Positions 51,956-60,498 of a stretch of DNA of 64,000 bases are shown piece by piece (within the stretch, counting starts at the first letter, position 1; each line of letters begins with the position of its first letter). Location: NCBI GenBank assembly GCA_015062055.1, contig SUVK01000004.1, positions 23,078 through 87,077 on the forward strand. Reading direction: 5' to 3'. This stretch comes from Akkermansiaceae bacterium (GTDB lineage Bacteria > Verrucomicrobiota > Verrucomicrobiia > Verrucomicrobiales > Akkermansiaceae). A program made the position numbers and the translations under genes. The notes under the pieces were generated by a model. It was not told the DNA's origin, made no database searches, and worked only from the letters and a program-made list of their open reading frames with translations.

Positions 51956-53608
51956 TCAGTATTGCAACAATTCACGGGCATGTGCTGCAGCAGTGTTGCC
52001 GCTTGTGCCGAGCATGCGCATGAGCTCATTCACACGCGCTTCTCCGTCTACTTCGTGCAGTCGAGAAACGGTGCGACCATCTGATAATCCTTTCGAGATG
52101 AGGTAGTGGTGGTTTGCCAAGGCTGCAACTTGCGGAAAATGTGTAATGGCTATCACTTGGTGGTTCTCGCCTAACTCTCGCATCTTGAGCCCCACGGCAC
52201 GCGCTATCTCACCACCCACGTTGGCGTCTATCTCATCGAATACCAGCAAAGGTGTGTCATCTTGTCCGGCCAAGGCACTCTTGAGCGCCAGCATGACTCG
52301 GGCCAATTCGCCACTCGAGGCAATTAACCGCAGCGCTTTGAGCGGTTCGCCCGGGTTGGGACCGAATAAAAAATCCGTTTCCTCTGCTCCATGCGGGCCG
52401 GGGGATTCAAGCTCGGTGATGGCTACCTCGAACAAAGATTGTCGGAATCCCAGCTGCCGTGCATGTGCTAAGAAAGCGTCCTGCAATTTCGGGGCTGCTT
52501 TTTTGCGAGAGGCCGACAACGCAGCTGCTGCAACCTTAAGCTGCGCTTTGCAACGGCGTTCTTCTTCTGCCAGCTCTGCCAATTTTTCCTCACGGTTATC
52601 AATGGCATCCAGCTTATCTCGGCATTGTTGTAAATGCTCTTGTATGGCTGCAAAGTCTGCTCCGTATTTGCGTTTCAGCGTATCAAGCAGGCCTATGCGC
52701 TCCTCGAGACGGGCTTGTTCTTGCGGGTCGCAGCTCAAGTTATCCACATAATCCTCAAGGTTTGCCGATAAATCGCTCAGCTCGTCTATCACCCCCTCCA
52801 CCGGGGCAAGCCACTTGGCGGTATCGGCATCCATACGCTCTAACTCTCGCCCCAATCTTACCAGCTGGCGCATGCGGTTGAGTACCGAGTTGTCATCGCC
52901 ATCGAGTATGTTCGCCATGGGGAGTGCCGTGTCTCGCAGACGCGAGGCATTGCGGGCTCTCTGCCAACCTGCTTCCAGCCCTGCGGCTTCATCTTCTGTA
53001 AACCCGGCGTTTTCAATCTCTTGCACTTGGTGGCGTAAAAAATCGAGCTCTCGTTCATTAGCCATCTCGTTTTCTTGCAATTCGCGGTAAGCGGCGCGGG
53101 CACTCTGCCATACGCGGTATGCCACTTGGTAGGTTGCGCGCAGGGGGGCGTTTTCTGCGTAGGCATCCAACAAATCCAGCTGCCGTTCTTGCGAGGTAAG
53201 GGAGCGATGTGCCTCGGGGTGGTGCATATCTACTAAGCCGCCTGCTACTTTTCGCAAAAGTTGCAGGGTAACGGGGCTGTTGTTGATGAATTGGCGATTG
53301 CCCGTGGTGGTGATACTACGGCGCAGCAAGAGCTCTCCGTCTTCGCAGGGGGGCACCCCGGCTTCTTCCAGCAGCGGGTCTATATGTGCCGTGCTTTGTA
53401 ATTGAAATGCCGCCTCCAGACTGCATTGGGTTTCACCGCTGCGTATTCTCCCTTTATCGGCTCTTTCTCCCATCAAAAGTGAGATTCCTCCCATGATGAC
53501 TGATTTGCCGGCTCCCGTTTCGCCGGTTATAGACAGAAAGCCTGACTCGGGTTCCCATACGAGTTCATCTACCAGTGCCAGGTTGCGTATCTTGAGCAGT
53601 GTGAGCAT
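51956..53608 (-). CDS. recN: DNA repair protein RecN
   Basis: From the ATG at 53608 the protein has 550 residues, the normal length. The SMC-like parts are Walker A GETGAGKS (29-36), a long coiled coil in the middle, the signature region LIASSGELARVMLALKSAL and Walker B LLVFDEIDANVGG, followed by the His-loop AITHFPQV. RecN joins broken DNA ends for recombinational repair. It is divergent from the MBL gene with a shared symmetric promoter. Confidence 0.95.
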   Translation of the reverse strand: MLTLLKIRNLALVDELVWEPESGFLSITGETGAGKSVIMGGISLLMGERADKGRIRSGETQCSLEAAFQLQSTAHIDPLLEEAGVPPCEDGELLLRRSITTTGNRQFINNSPVTLQLLRKVAGGLVDMHHPEAHRSLTSQERQLDLLDAYAENAPLRATYQVAYRVWQSARAAYRELQENEMANERELDFLRHQVQEIENAGFTEDEAAGLEAGWQRARNASRLRDTALPMANILDGDDNSVLNRMRQLVRLGRELERMDADTAKWLAPVEGVIDELSDLSANLEDYVDNLSCDPQEQARLEERIGLLDTLKRKYGADFAAIQEHLQQCRDKLDAIDNREEKLAELAEEERRCKAQLKVAAAALSASRKKAAPKLQDAFLAHARQLGFRQSLFEVAITELESPGPHGAEETDFLFGPNPGEPLKALRLIASSGELARVMLALKSALAGQDDTPLLVFDEIDANVGGEIARAVGLKMRELGENHQVIAITHFPQVAALANHHYLISKGLSDGRTVSRLHEVDGEARVNELMRMLGTSGNTAAAHARELLQY

Positions 53609-53629
53609 AATTTGCTTTGCGTTACGCCC

Positions 53630-53648
53630 GATATTATGGCATAATATC
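53630..53648. promoter_or_regulatory. Symmetric palindrome holding both -10 boxes of a divergent promoter
   Basis: GATATTATG-G-CATAATATC is a perfect inverted repeat around one base. It supplies the -10 hexamer CATAAT on both strands. TTGCGT lies 17 bases before it on the plus strand, TTGAAT 17 bases before it on the minus strand. Confidence 0.65.
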
Positions 53649-53672
53649 CCCCGTAATTCAAACGGAAAACAG

Positions 53673-54449
53673 ATGATGAAAGTACTTTTTCTCGGCAGCG
53701 GCACGTCTACAGGGGTGCCGGTCATTGGGTGTCAGTGTGATGTGTGTCTCTCCGATAATCCCAAGAATAAGCGCTTGCGTTCGTCTTTGCTCGTTCGGTC
53801 TGAATCTACTACGATTCTTGTCGATTCTTCACCGGACTTGCGCCAACAGGCCTTGCGGCACAACCTCACTGCCATCGATGCCGTGATTTATACCCACGAG
53901 CATCTGGACCACACCTCCGGCTTTGACGATATGCGTGCCTTTTGCTGGCGGCGCGAGGATAAGCTCCCCCTTTATGCCGGCAGGCAATGTCTGGAGCAAT
54001 TGCGGCGCATGTTTGCATGGGCCTTCTCCCCGCTCAATACCTATAAAGGTTACATTCGCCCCGATGCTCACGACCACGCCGGGTTGCCTTTTACCGTCGG
54101 CGATATCGAGGTAACGCCTGTTCCGGTTCAACACGCTTCGGTCGAGACGTATGGCTACGTGTTCCGTTGCGGGGGTAAATCATTCGGTTATGTGCCCGAT
54201 ATTAAGGTGCTGCCCGAGGCGTCTGCCTCGCTGTTGCTAGGCGTGGATGCCCTTGCTATGGATGCCCTCACCACACGCGAGCACCATACTCACCTTACCG
54301 TTGCTCAATGTTCTCAGTTGATGCAACAACTTGCCCCTAAACGTGGCTACCTCACCCATTGCGGACATGCCGTGGATTATGATGCCGCATGCAAAGAAAC
54401 GCCGGAGTTTATTACCCCGGCGTATGATGGATTGGAAGTTGTGCTCTGA
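53673..54449 (+). CDS. Metallo-beta-lactamase-fold hydrolase, PhnP-like
   Basis: The start is at ATG ATG (53673/53676), 258 residues. A metal-site motif THEHLDHTSGFDD (HxHxDH) is plain, with GSGTSTGVPVIGCQCDVC near the N-terminus as in PhnP-type phosphodiesterases and related PqqB-like proteins. The Cys pair CQCDVC may bind a structural metal. It probably hydrolyses a cyclic phosphate or phosphodiester. The substrate cannot be inferred. Confidence 0.88.
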   Translation: MMKVLFLGSGTSTGVPVIGCQCDVCLSDNPKNKRLRSSLLVRSESTTILVDSSPDLRQQALRHNLTAIDAVIYTHEHLDHTSGFDDMRAFCWRREDKLPLYAGRQCLEQLRRMFAWAFSPLNTYKGYIRPDAHDHAGLPFTVGDIEVTPVPVQHASVETYGYVFRCGGKSFGYVPDIKVLPEASASLLLGVDALAMDALTTREHHTHLTVAQCSQLMQQLAPKRGYLTHCGHAVDYDAACKETPEFITPAYDGLEVVL

Positions 54450-54455
54450 CGCACG

Positions 54456-55496
54456 TTATTGCGGGCATTGCTCTTTGATGGCCTTGGCGCAGTCGCGTAT
54501 CAGGTTGGGGCCTTTGTAGATAAATCCACTGTAAAGCTGCACGAGAGAAGCCCCCAATTGAATTTTCTTGACGGCATCGTCTGCCGTAGTGATACCGCCG
54601 ACCCCGATGATGGGTATGGCTCCCTTCAGCTCTTTGGCAAAAGCCTCCAGCGTTTCATTGGCTCGGTTATACAGGGGTTTGCCTGACATACCACCACTTT
54701 GCGCTGCAGCAGGGTGGCCTTCCACACCTTCGCGGGTTGTTGTTGTGTTCGAGCAGATGAGACCATCCAACTGACTGTCCAAGAAAACTTGAGATAATTC
54801 TCTAATCTGCGATTCCTCCATATCGGGAGAAACCTTCATCACAATGGGGACATAGCGTCCGGTATCGTTAGATAAGTTCGTTTGTTCGCTCTTGAGCAAA
54901 GCCAACAGCTCTGCTGCAGGGGCTGCTTTGGCTAATGCGCAGAGATTTGGCACATTGGGGCAAGAGAAATTGATGGCAATGTAGTCTGCCACGGGCCATG
55001 CTTCGCGCATGCACGCCAAGTAGTCTTTGCTTGCCTCTTCGTTAGGCGTTACCTTATTTTTACTGATGTTAACACCCAGTATACCGTTGAAACGCTTGGT
55101 CTCTCGTATATTCTCTACCCCTTTATCAATACCGGGGTTGTTAATACCCATGTGGTTGATAATAGCTTGCTGCGGGATGCAGCGGAAGCAGCGGGGCTTG
55201 GGGTTGCCGGGTTGCGGGCGAGGGGTGAGGGTACCGACCTCAACAAAGCCGAATCCGAGTCGCCCGAAGGCCGCAATCGTGTTGGCTTGCTTATCCATAC
55301 CGGCAGCAAGCCCTACGCGGTTCGGAAACTGAAGCCCCATTACAGTGATGGGGTCTTCAATTTTGCGAGGGGCTATCAGAGAGAGAAGACGCAACTTTTC
55401 TGCGGTACGCAATCCGGCGAGGGTCAACTCGTGTGCTGTTTCGGGATTGAACCGGAAGAGTATACTTTTGGCGAGGTTATAGAAGAAAGGGGACAC
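54456..55496 (-). CDS. pyrD: Dihydroorotate dehydrogenase, quinone-dependent (class 2)
   Basis: The 346-residue product starts at a GTG (55496); no upstream ATG fits. Class 2 features: N-terminal helical extension FRFNPETAHELTL for membrane contact, GLAAGMDKQANTI (FMN site), GFVEVGTLTPRPQPGN, the catalytic Ser in FSCPN and GVGGI near the end. It oxidises dihydroorotate and passes electrons to menaquinone, in line with menA in this window. It convergently abuts the MBL gene, 6 bases apart. Confidence 0.95.
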   Translation of the reverse strand: MSPFFYNLAKSILFRFNPETAHELTLAGLRTAEKLRLLSLIAPRKIEDPITVMGLQFPNRVGLAAGMDKQANTIAAFGRLGFGFVEVGTLTPRPQPGNPKPRCFRCIPQQAIINHMGINNPGIDKGVENIRETKRFNGILGVNISKNKVTPNEEASKDYLACMREAWPVADYIAINFSCPNVPNLCALAKAAPAAELLALLKSEQTNLSNDTGRYVPIVMKVSPDMEESQIRELSQVFLDSQLDGLICSNTTTTREGVEGHPAAAQSGGMSGKPLYNRANETLEAFAKELKGAIPIIGVGGITTADDAVKKIQLGASLVQLYSGFIYKGPNLIRDCAKAIKEQCPQ

Positions 55497-55511
55497 AGTA
55501 TATAAGGCCTA

Positions 55512-55540
55512 CCGTGGCATTTTTTAGCCGAATGCCACGG
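55512..55540 (-). terminator. Hairpin between the epimerase and pyrD genes
   Basis: CCGTGGCAT (55512-55520) and ATGCCACGG (55532-55540) form a 9-bp stem with an 11-base loop. No clear T-run follows, so an attenuator or processing site is also possible. Confidence 0.5.
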
Positions 55541-55552
55541 CGGGCATGGGGG

Positions 55553-56587
55553 TTACATGTTAAAATTGACTTGATAATTTTCAATAAACCAACGGCCGAA
55601 GATGGGCGCAGCCTCTTCGTAATCCCAAACCGGGGAGTAGGCTAACTCGGCCTCCAGCTTGCCGGTATCGGCATACATTTCTACGCTTTCACCCTTGGTC
55701 AGGGGCGAGTCGGGGACTGTTTCAATTATCAACGACTTACCCATGGCGCTTTCGATGGCTTGAATGAACGAGAGCAACGAAACCGGCTTAGAGCGCCCGA
55801 TGTTGTACAGGGAATACGGTGCTCCGTGTACCTGTGTCGGCGGCATGCTCAGTGCCATCATCATGCCGTCTATAATGTCGTCTACATAGGTGAAATCGCG
55901 CACCAAATGACCATCGTTCAACAGTGTAATGGGGGTGCCGTCTGCAATGGCTTTCGCTATCTGCATAGGCTTCGAACTCGGGCGCCCCCATGCCCCGAAT
56001 GCCGTGAAAAGTCGCAATACTGTTACCGGTATGCGATAGGCACTTGCATAAGAATGGCATAACAACTCTGCTGCACGCTTAGACGCCGCGTACATGCTCA
56101 TGGGGGTATCTACATCGTCGTTTTCTTTGAGCGGTGATTGGGCGTGTGCACCGTGTACTACATAGCTCGAGGTGAATACAACGTGCTTTACCGCACTGTT
56201 GCGGGCGGCATCCAGCATGTTTTGTGTGCCCTTGGTATTGGTGTCAAAGAAGGCCTCGGGGTCCAGAATCGACGGCTTGGTGCCGGCCAGTGCGGCTAAG
56301 TGAATAATGATATCGAATTTTTCTTGGTTGCAGAGGTTCAATACATCCTCACGATCCAAAATGTCCATTAATCTGAAGCGGAATGCGCCTATACTGCTTT
56401 GCTGTGCTTCTTGTGTCGTGAGCGCAGCAATATCAATGCCGAGAAGCGAGAGCCTTGCAAATTTGATAGCATGCGTTGAGTTGTCGCAAAGGTTATCGAT
56501 ACCCACTACCTCGTGCCCATCGCTGATGAGCCTGTTGACAGTGTGATAACCAATGAAGCCTGCTGCTCCTGTAACGAGAATTTTCAT
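55553..56587 (-). CDS. NAD-dependent epimerase, UDP-glucuronate 4-epimerase-like
   Basis: The 344-residue SDR enzyme has the NAD motif GAAGFIG (7-13), the catalytic pair in MYAASKRAAE, and the ALAGTKPSILDP and LRLFTAFGAWGRPSSKP blocks typical of UDP-glucuronate/UDP-glucose 4-epimerases. It makes nucleotide sugars for surface polysaccharides. It has its own promoter and no glycosyltransferase neighbours. Confidence 0.88.
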   Translation of the reverse strand: MKILVTGAAGFIGYHTVNRLISDGHEVVGIDNLCDNSTHAIKFARLSLLGIDIAALTTQEAQQSSIGAFRFRLMDILDREDVLNLCNQEKFDIIIHLAALAGTKPSILDPEAFFDTNTKGTQNMLDAARNSAVKHVVFTSSYVVHGAHAQSPLKENDDVDTPMSMYAASKRAAELLCHSYASAYRIPVTVLRLFTAFGAWGRPSSKPMQIAKAIADGTPITLLNDGHLVRDFTYVDDIIDGMMMALSMPPTQVHGAPYSLYNIGRSKPVSLLSFIQAIESAMGKSLIIETVPDSPLTKGESVEMYADTGKLEAELAYSPVWDYEEAAPIFGRWFIENYQVNFNM

Positions 56588-56642
56588 AACTGGTAAGAGA
56601 TGTGTTTTGTGATATTGGTGCGGTGTCTCTTCGTATGTCTTT

Positions 56643-56670
56643 ATTCTAGCATGTTTAAGGGTGAATGCAA
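56643..56670 (-). promoter_or_regulatory. Promoter of the epimerase gene
   Basis: On the minus strand TTGCAT (56670-56665), 16-base spacer, TAGAAT (56648-56643), with a leader of about 50 bases that has no clear Shine-Dalgarno site. Confidence 0.6.
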
Positions 56671-56686
56671 CCTTTTTGTCTGAATT

Positions 56687-57556
56687 TTATTCGCTTTCAA
56701 CCGTCTGTTTCACGTACCCGATGCTTTCACACCCGAACTCGACAACGTCTCCGGGTTTCAGATATTGAGGCGGGCTCATCCCCATGCCCACACCACCCGG
56801 TGTGCCCGTAGAAACTATATCGCCCGCATTAAGTGTCATAAATTGAGATACATAGGCTACCAGCTCGGCAACCGGCATTACCAACTCGGCCGTGCTGGCT
56901 TTTTGTCGCAACTCGCCGTTTACTCTGAGCTCTAATATCAAGTTGTCGGGATTAGGAATTTCGTCTTTTGAAACCAAAATAGGGCCGAAGGGGGCGAAGG
57001 TGTCGTAGCTCTTGCCCTTTGTCCATTGCCCGCCGTGCTCCAGTTGGTAGGACCTCTCCGAGTAATCGCACATCAGCGTGTAGCCTAAAATGGCTTTTTT
57101 TGCTTCTTGTGGCGTGGCGCGGTGCAGGGTGTCTCCCAATACCACGGCCAACTCAACTTCATAATCCAGCTTTTCGGCTCCGCCGGGATTGAGCACGTAG
57201 GATAAATCTGAGCTGATGGCAGAGGTGGACTTGAGAAAGAGAGAGGGCTCCCCGAGCTCATCCCCGCTGAACTCTTTGGCATGTGCGGCGTAGCATTTAC
57301 CCAAGCATGCAATGGTGCAGGGCTGCACATGCAGTGCGCTCGAGACGGCCAGTCCCTCCATATCGACAACTACCCCATCAGGCGCGCCTTTAGAAACCCA
57401 GGTCTCTATTTCTTTACGCAGTTTTTTGCCTCCGGGTTGCAAAGCTGCCCATATTTGGTCATCTTGCCCTGTTACATCTATGAATGCGTTGCGTTTGGGA
57501 ACCCACAGCCCTATAACGCTTTCGCCTTCTTCGTCTACGTAATATTGTAATCTCAT
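56687..57556 (-). CDS. Fumarylacetoacetate hydrolase (FAH) family protein
   Basis: The 289-residue protein has an N-terminal extension and a C-terminal FAH domain with LDYEVELAVVLGD (metal-binding Glu residues), MCDYSER, QWTKGKSYDTFAPFGPILV and STGTPGGVGMGM. Members cleave C-C bonds of beta-diketo acids, decarboxylate oxaloacetate or hydrate dienoates. The reaction is not clear from sequence. It follows the lipoprotein gene by 22 bases. Confidence 0.9.
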   Translation of the reverse strand: MRLQYYVDEEGESVIGLWVPKRNAFIDVTGQDDQIWAALQPGGKKLRKEIETWVSKGAPDGVVVDMEGLAVSSALHVQPCTIACLGKCYAAHAKEFSGDELGEPSLFLKSTSAISSDLSYVLNPGGAEKLDYEVELAVVLGDTLHRATPQEAKKAILGYTLMCDYSERSYQLEHGGQWTKGKSYDTFAPFGPILVSKDEIPNPDNLILELRVNGELRQKASTAELVMPVAELVAYVSQFMTLNAGDIVSTGTPGGVGMGMSPPQYLKPGDVVEFGCESIGYVKQTVESE

Positions 57557-57578
57557 AATGGTGAGTAAAGTGTATGGA

Positions 57579-58175
57579 TTAATCCCAGTCGTCTATATTA
57601 TCGGGTATGTCCAGAATATGCTGGGGTGTTTCTTGCGTTTGCTGAGGCTTCTTCTTTTGCTTTTCTACCGGTTCTTCCACGACGGGCTCTTCGTCAAACG
57701 TGGCTGTCTCCGGTGGGGTGTCTGAGGGTAAGACCGATTCCGGGGCCGACGGAATCACAACGGGTGCAGCCGGTTCCTGCGTCTCCTCTGTCTCGGGCTT
57801 TTCTTCGGGCTGGGCTATATTGCGGTACAGGAAAACGCGGTCTCCTTTCATCAAATTGCCCGAGCGAACTTCTGCTGCAATGATGCGATTGCGGGTGGGT
57901 TGGTCAGAGGTAACCATCAGGTTACCGATACGGGTATTAGAACCATCTGCCGGGTGGGTAATAAGCACCGTGCCGGGACCGGGGAGCGGCCCGATGATAC
58001 GCAACAGAACAAAGCCCTGCTCGGGGTACACTTGGTGCACTGTTCCCAAGTAAAGCGGGGGCAATACGTTTTCTTCTGTTTCTTCCGGGGCACTGTTTTG
58101 GGTTTTCTGTTGCCATTGGCAGCCCGAGAACAAAACGGATACCAAGACCGCGGCAGTCGCAATTCTTTTCATCAT
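57579..58175 (-). CDS. Lipoprotein with a Pro/Glu-rich tail
   Basis: The 198-residue product has a lipoprotein signal with lipobox LFSGC (Cys 19). A globular beta domain (about 40-110) contains LGTVHQVYPEQGFVLLRI and RNRIIAAEVRSGNLMKGDRVFLYR. The rest is low complexity, rich in Pro, Glu and Thr (PEEKPETEETQEPAAP), ending in HILDIPDNIDDWD. Unknown role, probably envelope-attached. Confidence 0.75.
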   Translation of the reverse strand: MMKRIATAAVLVSVLFSGCQWQQKTQNSAPEETEENVLPPLYLGTVHQVYPEQGFVLLRIIGPLPGPGTVLITHPADGSNTRIGNLMVTSDQPTRNRIIAAEVRSGNLMKGDRVFLYRNIAQPEEKPETEETQEPAAPVVIPSAPESVLPSDTPPETATFDEEPVVEEPVEKQKKKPQQTQETPQHILDIPDNIDDWD

Positions 58176-58181
58176 GTCCCG

Positions 58182-58211
58182 AGCCTACACCATAACGGGG
58201 GGTAGAGTCAA
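58182..58211 (-). promoter_or_regulatory. Possible promoter of the lipoprotein-FAH pair, leaderless type
   Basis: On the minus strand TTGACT (58211-58206), 18-base spacer, weak TAGGCT (58187-58182), 6 bases before the ATG at 58175. Confidence 0.5.
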
Positions 58212-58240
58212 GCATCTTCTCTTATCTGCACATTTGCTGC

Positions 58241-58269
58241 TTGATTTTTAGCGCTTGTTAAGGTATAAC
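58241..58269 (+). promoter_or_regulatory. Promoter of the small unknown gene, near-leaderless
   Basis: TTGATT (58241-58246), 17-base spacer, TATAAC (58264-58269), 7 bases before the ATG at 58277. Confidence 0.7.
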
Positions 58270-58276
58270 TCAAGCC

Positions 58277-58579
58277 ATGGAAACCGACGCTGCTATATCA
58301 TACGAAATTGACCGAGATGCCCTCACGGCTGCCATTGTCGAGCTTAACTCTATGTCCCCGGCAGATGGTGTTATCATGACTCGAACGGGTGAAGTGCGTA
58401 CCGGGTATGCGGCAGAAGAGGATTTCCTTTGCATGCTGATACCCGCAGGCGTTTTGGCCCGGCAGCTTACCGCAGATGGCCTTTCTTCTTACACCGGCAA
58501 AGAGCTGAAAAAATGGGCAGGCGATTACGCTGTTGACCCCCTGCAACAAATTGTAACCGAGACTCTGAATAAGTCTTGA
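58277..58579 (+). CDS. Small unknown cytoplasmic protein
   Basis: The 100-residue protein is soluble, without signal peptide or membrane helix. Two regions look structured: IDRDALTAAIVELNSMSPADGVIM and YTGKELKKWAGDYAVDPLQQIVTE. No family recognised. A good promoter and normal codon use make it a real gene. It is convergent with the efp gene with a shared terminator. Confidence 0.65.
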   Translation: METDAAISYEIDRDALTAAIVELNSMSPADGVIMTRTGEVRTGYAAEEDFLCMLIPAGVLARQLTADGLSSYTGKELKKWAGDYAVDPLQQIVTETLNKS

Positions 58580-58635
58580 ATAGCATGATGCGTTGCCTGC
58601 TGCTTTTCTGCATCGTTTGACTGTCTCCTATAACA

Positions 58636-58666
58636 AAACCGCCCACAGCTTGACTGCGGGCGGTTT
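58636..58666. terminator. Bidirectional terminator between the small gene and efp
   Basis: AAACCGCCC (58636-58644) and GGGCGGTTT (58658-58666) with inner CAG/CTG pairs. Confidence 0.8.
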
Positions 58667-58698
58667 CTGAATAAGATTTAACTTGTAAGCTCGGTGAT

Positions 58699-59268
58699 TT
58701 AGTCGTTCACACGGCCCAGGTAGGTGCCGTCTTCCGTCTTAACGGAAATCTTCTGACCTGCGTTGATGAACAGGGGTACCTGTACAACCAAGCCGGTGCT
58801 CATCGTGGCGCTCTTGTATACATTGTTGGCGGAGTTACCCTTTACGCCCTCGGGGGCCTCTGCTACCTCCATGGTGATGGCGGCGGGCAGCTCGATGGAG
58901 CAGGGTACTTCATCGGTGAACATTACTACGTAGGTCTCACCCTCGATGAGGTAATCCTTAACGGGCTCTACGATATCCTCGCTCACGCATACGTCCTCGT
59001 ATGTCTCGGTGTTGAGGAAGTGGTAGCCCATACCGTCTACGTAGGAGAACTCCATCTCCTCGCGGGTAAGCATAACACCCTCAAGGAAGTCGTTAGAAGT
59101 GAGACGCAGATTGTAATCCTTCTTGGAGGCGATGCTGCGGATGGTCATCTGAACATAGGAAGCCATGCGGGGAGGAGTCTTGAGCTGGCTTTCGCGTACA
59201 ATGCAGATGTCGCCGTTGTAGTTCACGGCGTGACCTTTGCGGAGCTGAATAACAGGAACTTTTGCCAT
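58699..59268 (-). CDS. Elongation factor P family protein with Arg at the loop tip
   Basis: The 189-residue protein has the three EF-P beta-barrels. In the domain I loop, KTPPRMASY aligns with KPGKGQAF of E. coli EF-P, placing R34 where the beta-lysylated K34 sits. Parts such as FSYVDGMGYHF and the end YLGRVND are closer to the EfpL (YeiP) subgroup, which also has a tip Arg. EF-P rescues ribosomes stalled at Pro-Pro. So it may work unmodified, by rhamnosylation or as an EfpL. It has its own promoter. Confidence 0.9.
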   Translation of the reverse strand: MAKVPVIQLRKGHAVNYNGDICIVRESQLKTPPRMASYVQMTIRSIASKKDYNLRLTSNDFLEGVMLTREEMEFSYVDGMGYHFLNTETYEDVCVSEDIVEPVKDYLIEGETYVVMFTDEVPCSIELPAAITMEVAEAPEGVKGNSANNVYKSATMSTGLVVQVPLFINAGQKISVKTEDGTYLGRVND

Positions 59269-59278
59269 AACGCGCGGC

Positions 59279-59307
59279 AGCGTAGCAGACTACGGCGCTT
59301 TAGTCAA
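59279..59307 (-). promoter_or_regulatory. Promoter of the EF-P family gene
   Basis: On the minus strand TTGACT (59307-59302), 17-base spacer, TACGCT (59284-59279), 10 bases before the ATG at 59268. Confidence 0.6.
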
Positions 59308-59410
59308 GTCAATATCGCTGTCGCGGCGCATTTTTTTGCTGCCTTTTTTGTTTTTTTATCTCTGCGGGGGGCGATTTCGAGGGCTTTCCTCCCGTAGGTG
59401 GGTGATTTCC

Positions 59411-59439
59411 TTGACATTTCTCTAACTTTGCGCTAACAT
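59411..59439 (+). promoter_or_regulatory. Promoter of the Sua5/TsaC operon, leaderless type
   Basis: A perfect TTGACA (59411-59416), 17-base spacer, TAACAT (59434-59439), then 6 bases to the ATG at 59446. Confidence 0.85.
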
Positions 59440-59445
59440 ACACGC

Positions 59446-60492
59446 ATGCAAACGCGAGTGATAGAGGTAGACCCGCTGGAGGATTGCCGCAAAGTATATA
59501 AAGAAGCCGCCGCCGTGTTGGAAGAAGGCGGCTTGGTCGCCATACCCACCGAGACGGTGTATGGTCTTGGGGCGGATGCCCTTAACACAGAGGCTGTGGC
59601 CGATGTTTTCTCGGTAAAGGAGCGCCCGAGTTTTGACCCCCTTATTTGCCATTTCCCGAATGGTAAAGCCATAAAAGACTACACCGATGTGCCCGAAGAG
59701 CTGCAAGCGTTGGTAGACAAACTGGCCAAAGAGTTTTGGCCCGGGCCTATGACATTGGTACTGCCTCGCAAGCCAATCATCCCCGATATCGTAACAAGTG
59801 GTTTGCCCACGGTAGCGTGCCGCGTGCCTTCACACGAGGTTATGCGGGGCGTTGCTCGCGCGCTGGGGCACCCCATTGCGGCACCCAGTGCCAATCGCTT
59901 CGGCCACATTTCTCCCACCAGTGCGGGTGCGGTCTTAAAGGAGTTGGGCGGCAGTATTCCTTTGGTTTTAGATGCCGGCGCATGCTCCGAGGGGCTCGAG
60001 AGTACCATATTGATGCCCTGTCTGGATGAAAAAGGTAAACCTGCCGTACGCTTGCTGAGAGAAGGCCCCATCACCCGCGAAAAATTGCGTGGTATATGTC
60101 GCGTGCTCAAACCGGGTAAGGGTAAAAACGCTGCCGAAGAGGCGCTGCCTAATGCCCCGGGACAACTTAAAAGTCACTATGCCCCCTGCAAACCCCTGAT
60201 TCTGTGGAATCCGAAAGAAGAGTTTACCCCCGAGGAAGGAGTAAACTACGGCCTTATCACCTACGAGGGTGACTCACCCCTCGCCGCCCAAGATTGTTGG
60301 GTGGAAACCATGCCGCTTTCCCCCGGCAGCGGAAGATTGGCAGAGGCTGCCGTGCGCCTTTTTGCCGTCATGCGTGCCATGGATGAAAACGAGGAGGTGC
60401 AGGTCATTGTAGCCGAAGAATTACCCGAAATCGGGCTCGGTTGTGCCATGATGGACCGCCTGCGCCGTGCCTCGTCCAAACGTGGGGAGTAA
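59446..60492 (+). CDS. L-threonylcarbamoyladenylate synthase, Sua5 type
   Basis: The 348-residue protein has the YrdC/TsaC domain (GGLVAIPTETVYGLGADALN, SANRFGHISPTSA, ESTILMP) and a C-terminal Sua5 domain after the PGQLKSHYAP linker. It makes threonylcarbamoyl-AMP from Thr, bicarbonate and ATP for the t6A37 modification of tRNAs. First gene of a four-gene run. Confidence 0.93.
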   Translation: MQTRVIEVDPLEDCRKVYKEAAAVLEEGGLVAIPTETVYGLGADALNTEAVADVFSVKERPSFDPLICHFPNGKAIKDYTDVPEELQALVDKLAKEFWPGPMTLVLPRKPIIPDIVTSGLPTVACRVPSHEVMRGVARALGHPIAAPSANRFGHISPTSAGAVLKELGGSIPLVLDAGACSEGLESTILMPCLDEKGKPAVRLLREGPITREKLRGICRVLKPGKGKNAAEEALPNAPGQLKSHYAPCKPLILWNPKEEFTPEEGVNYGLITYEGDSPLAAQDCWVETMPLSPGSGRLAEAAVRLFAVMRAMDENEEVQVIVAEELPEIGLGCAMMDRLRRASSKRGE

Positions 60493-60498
60493 AATCGC

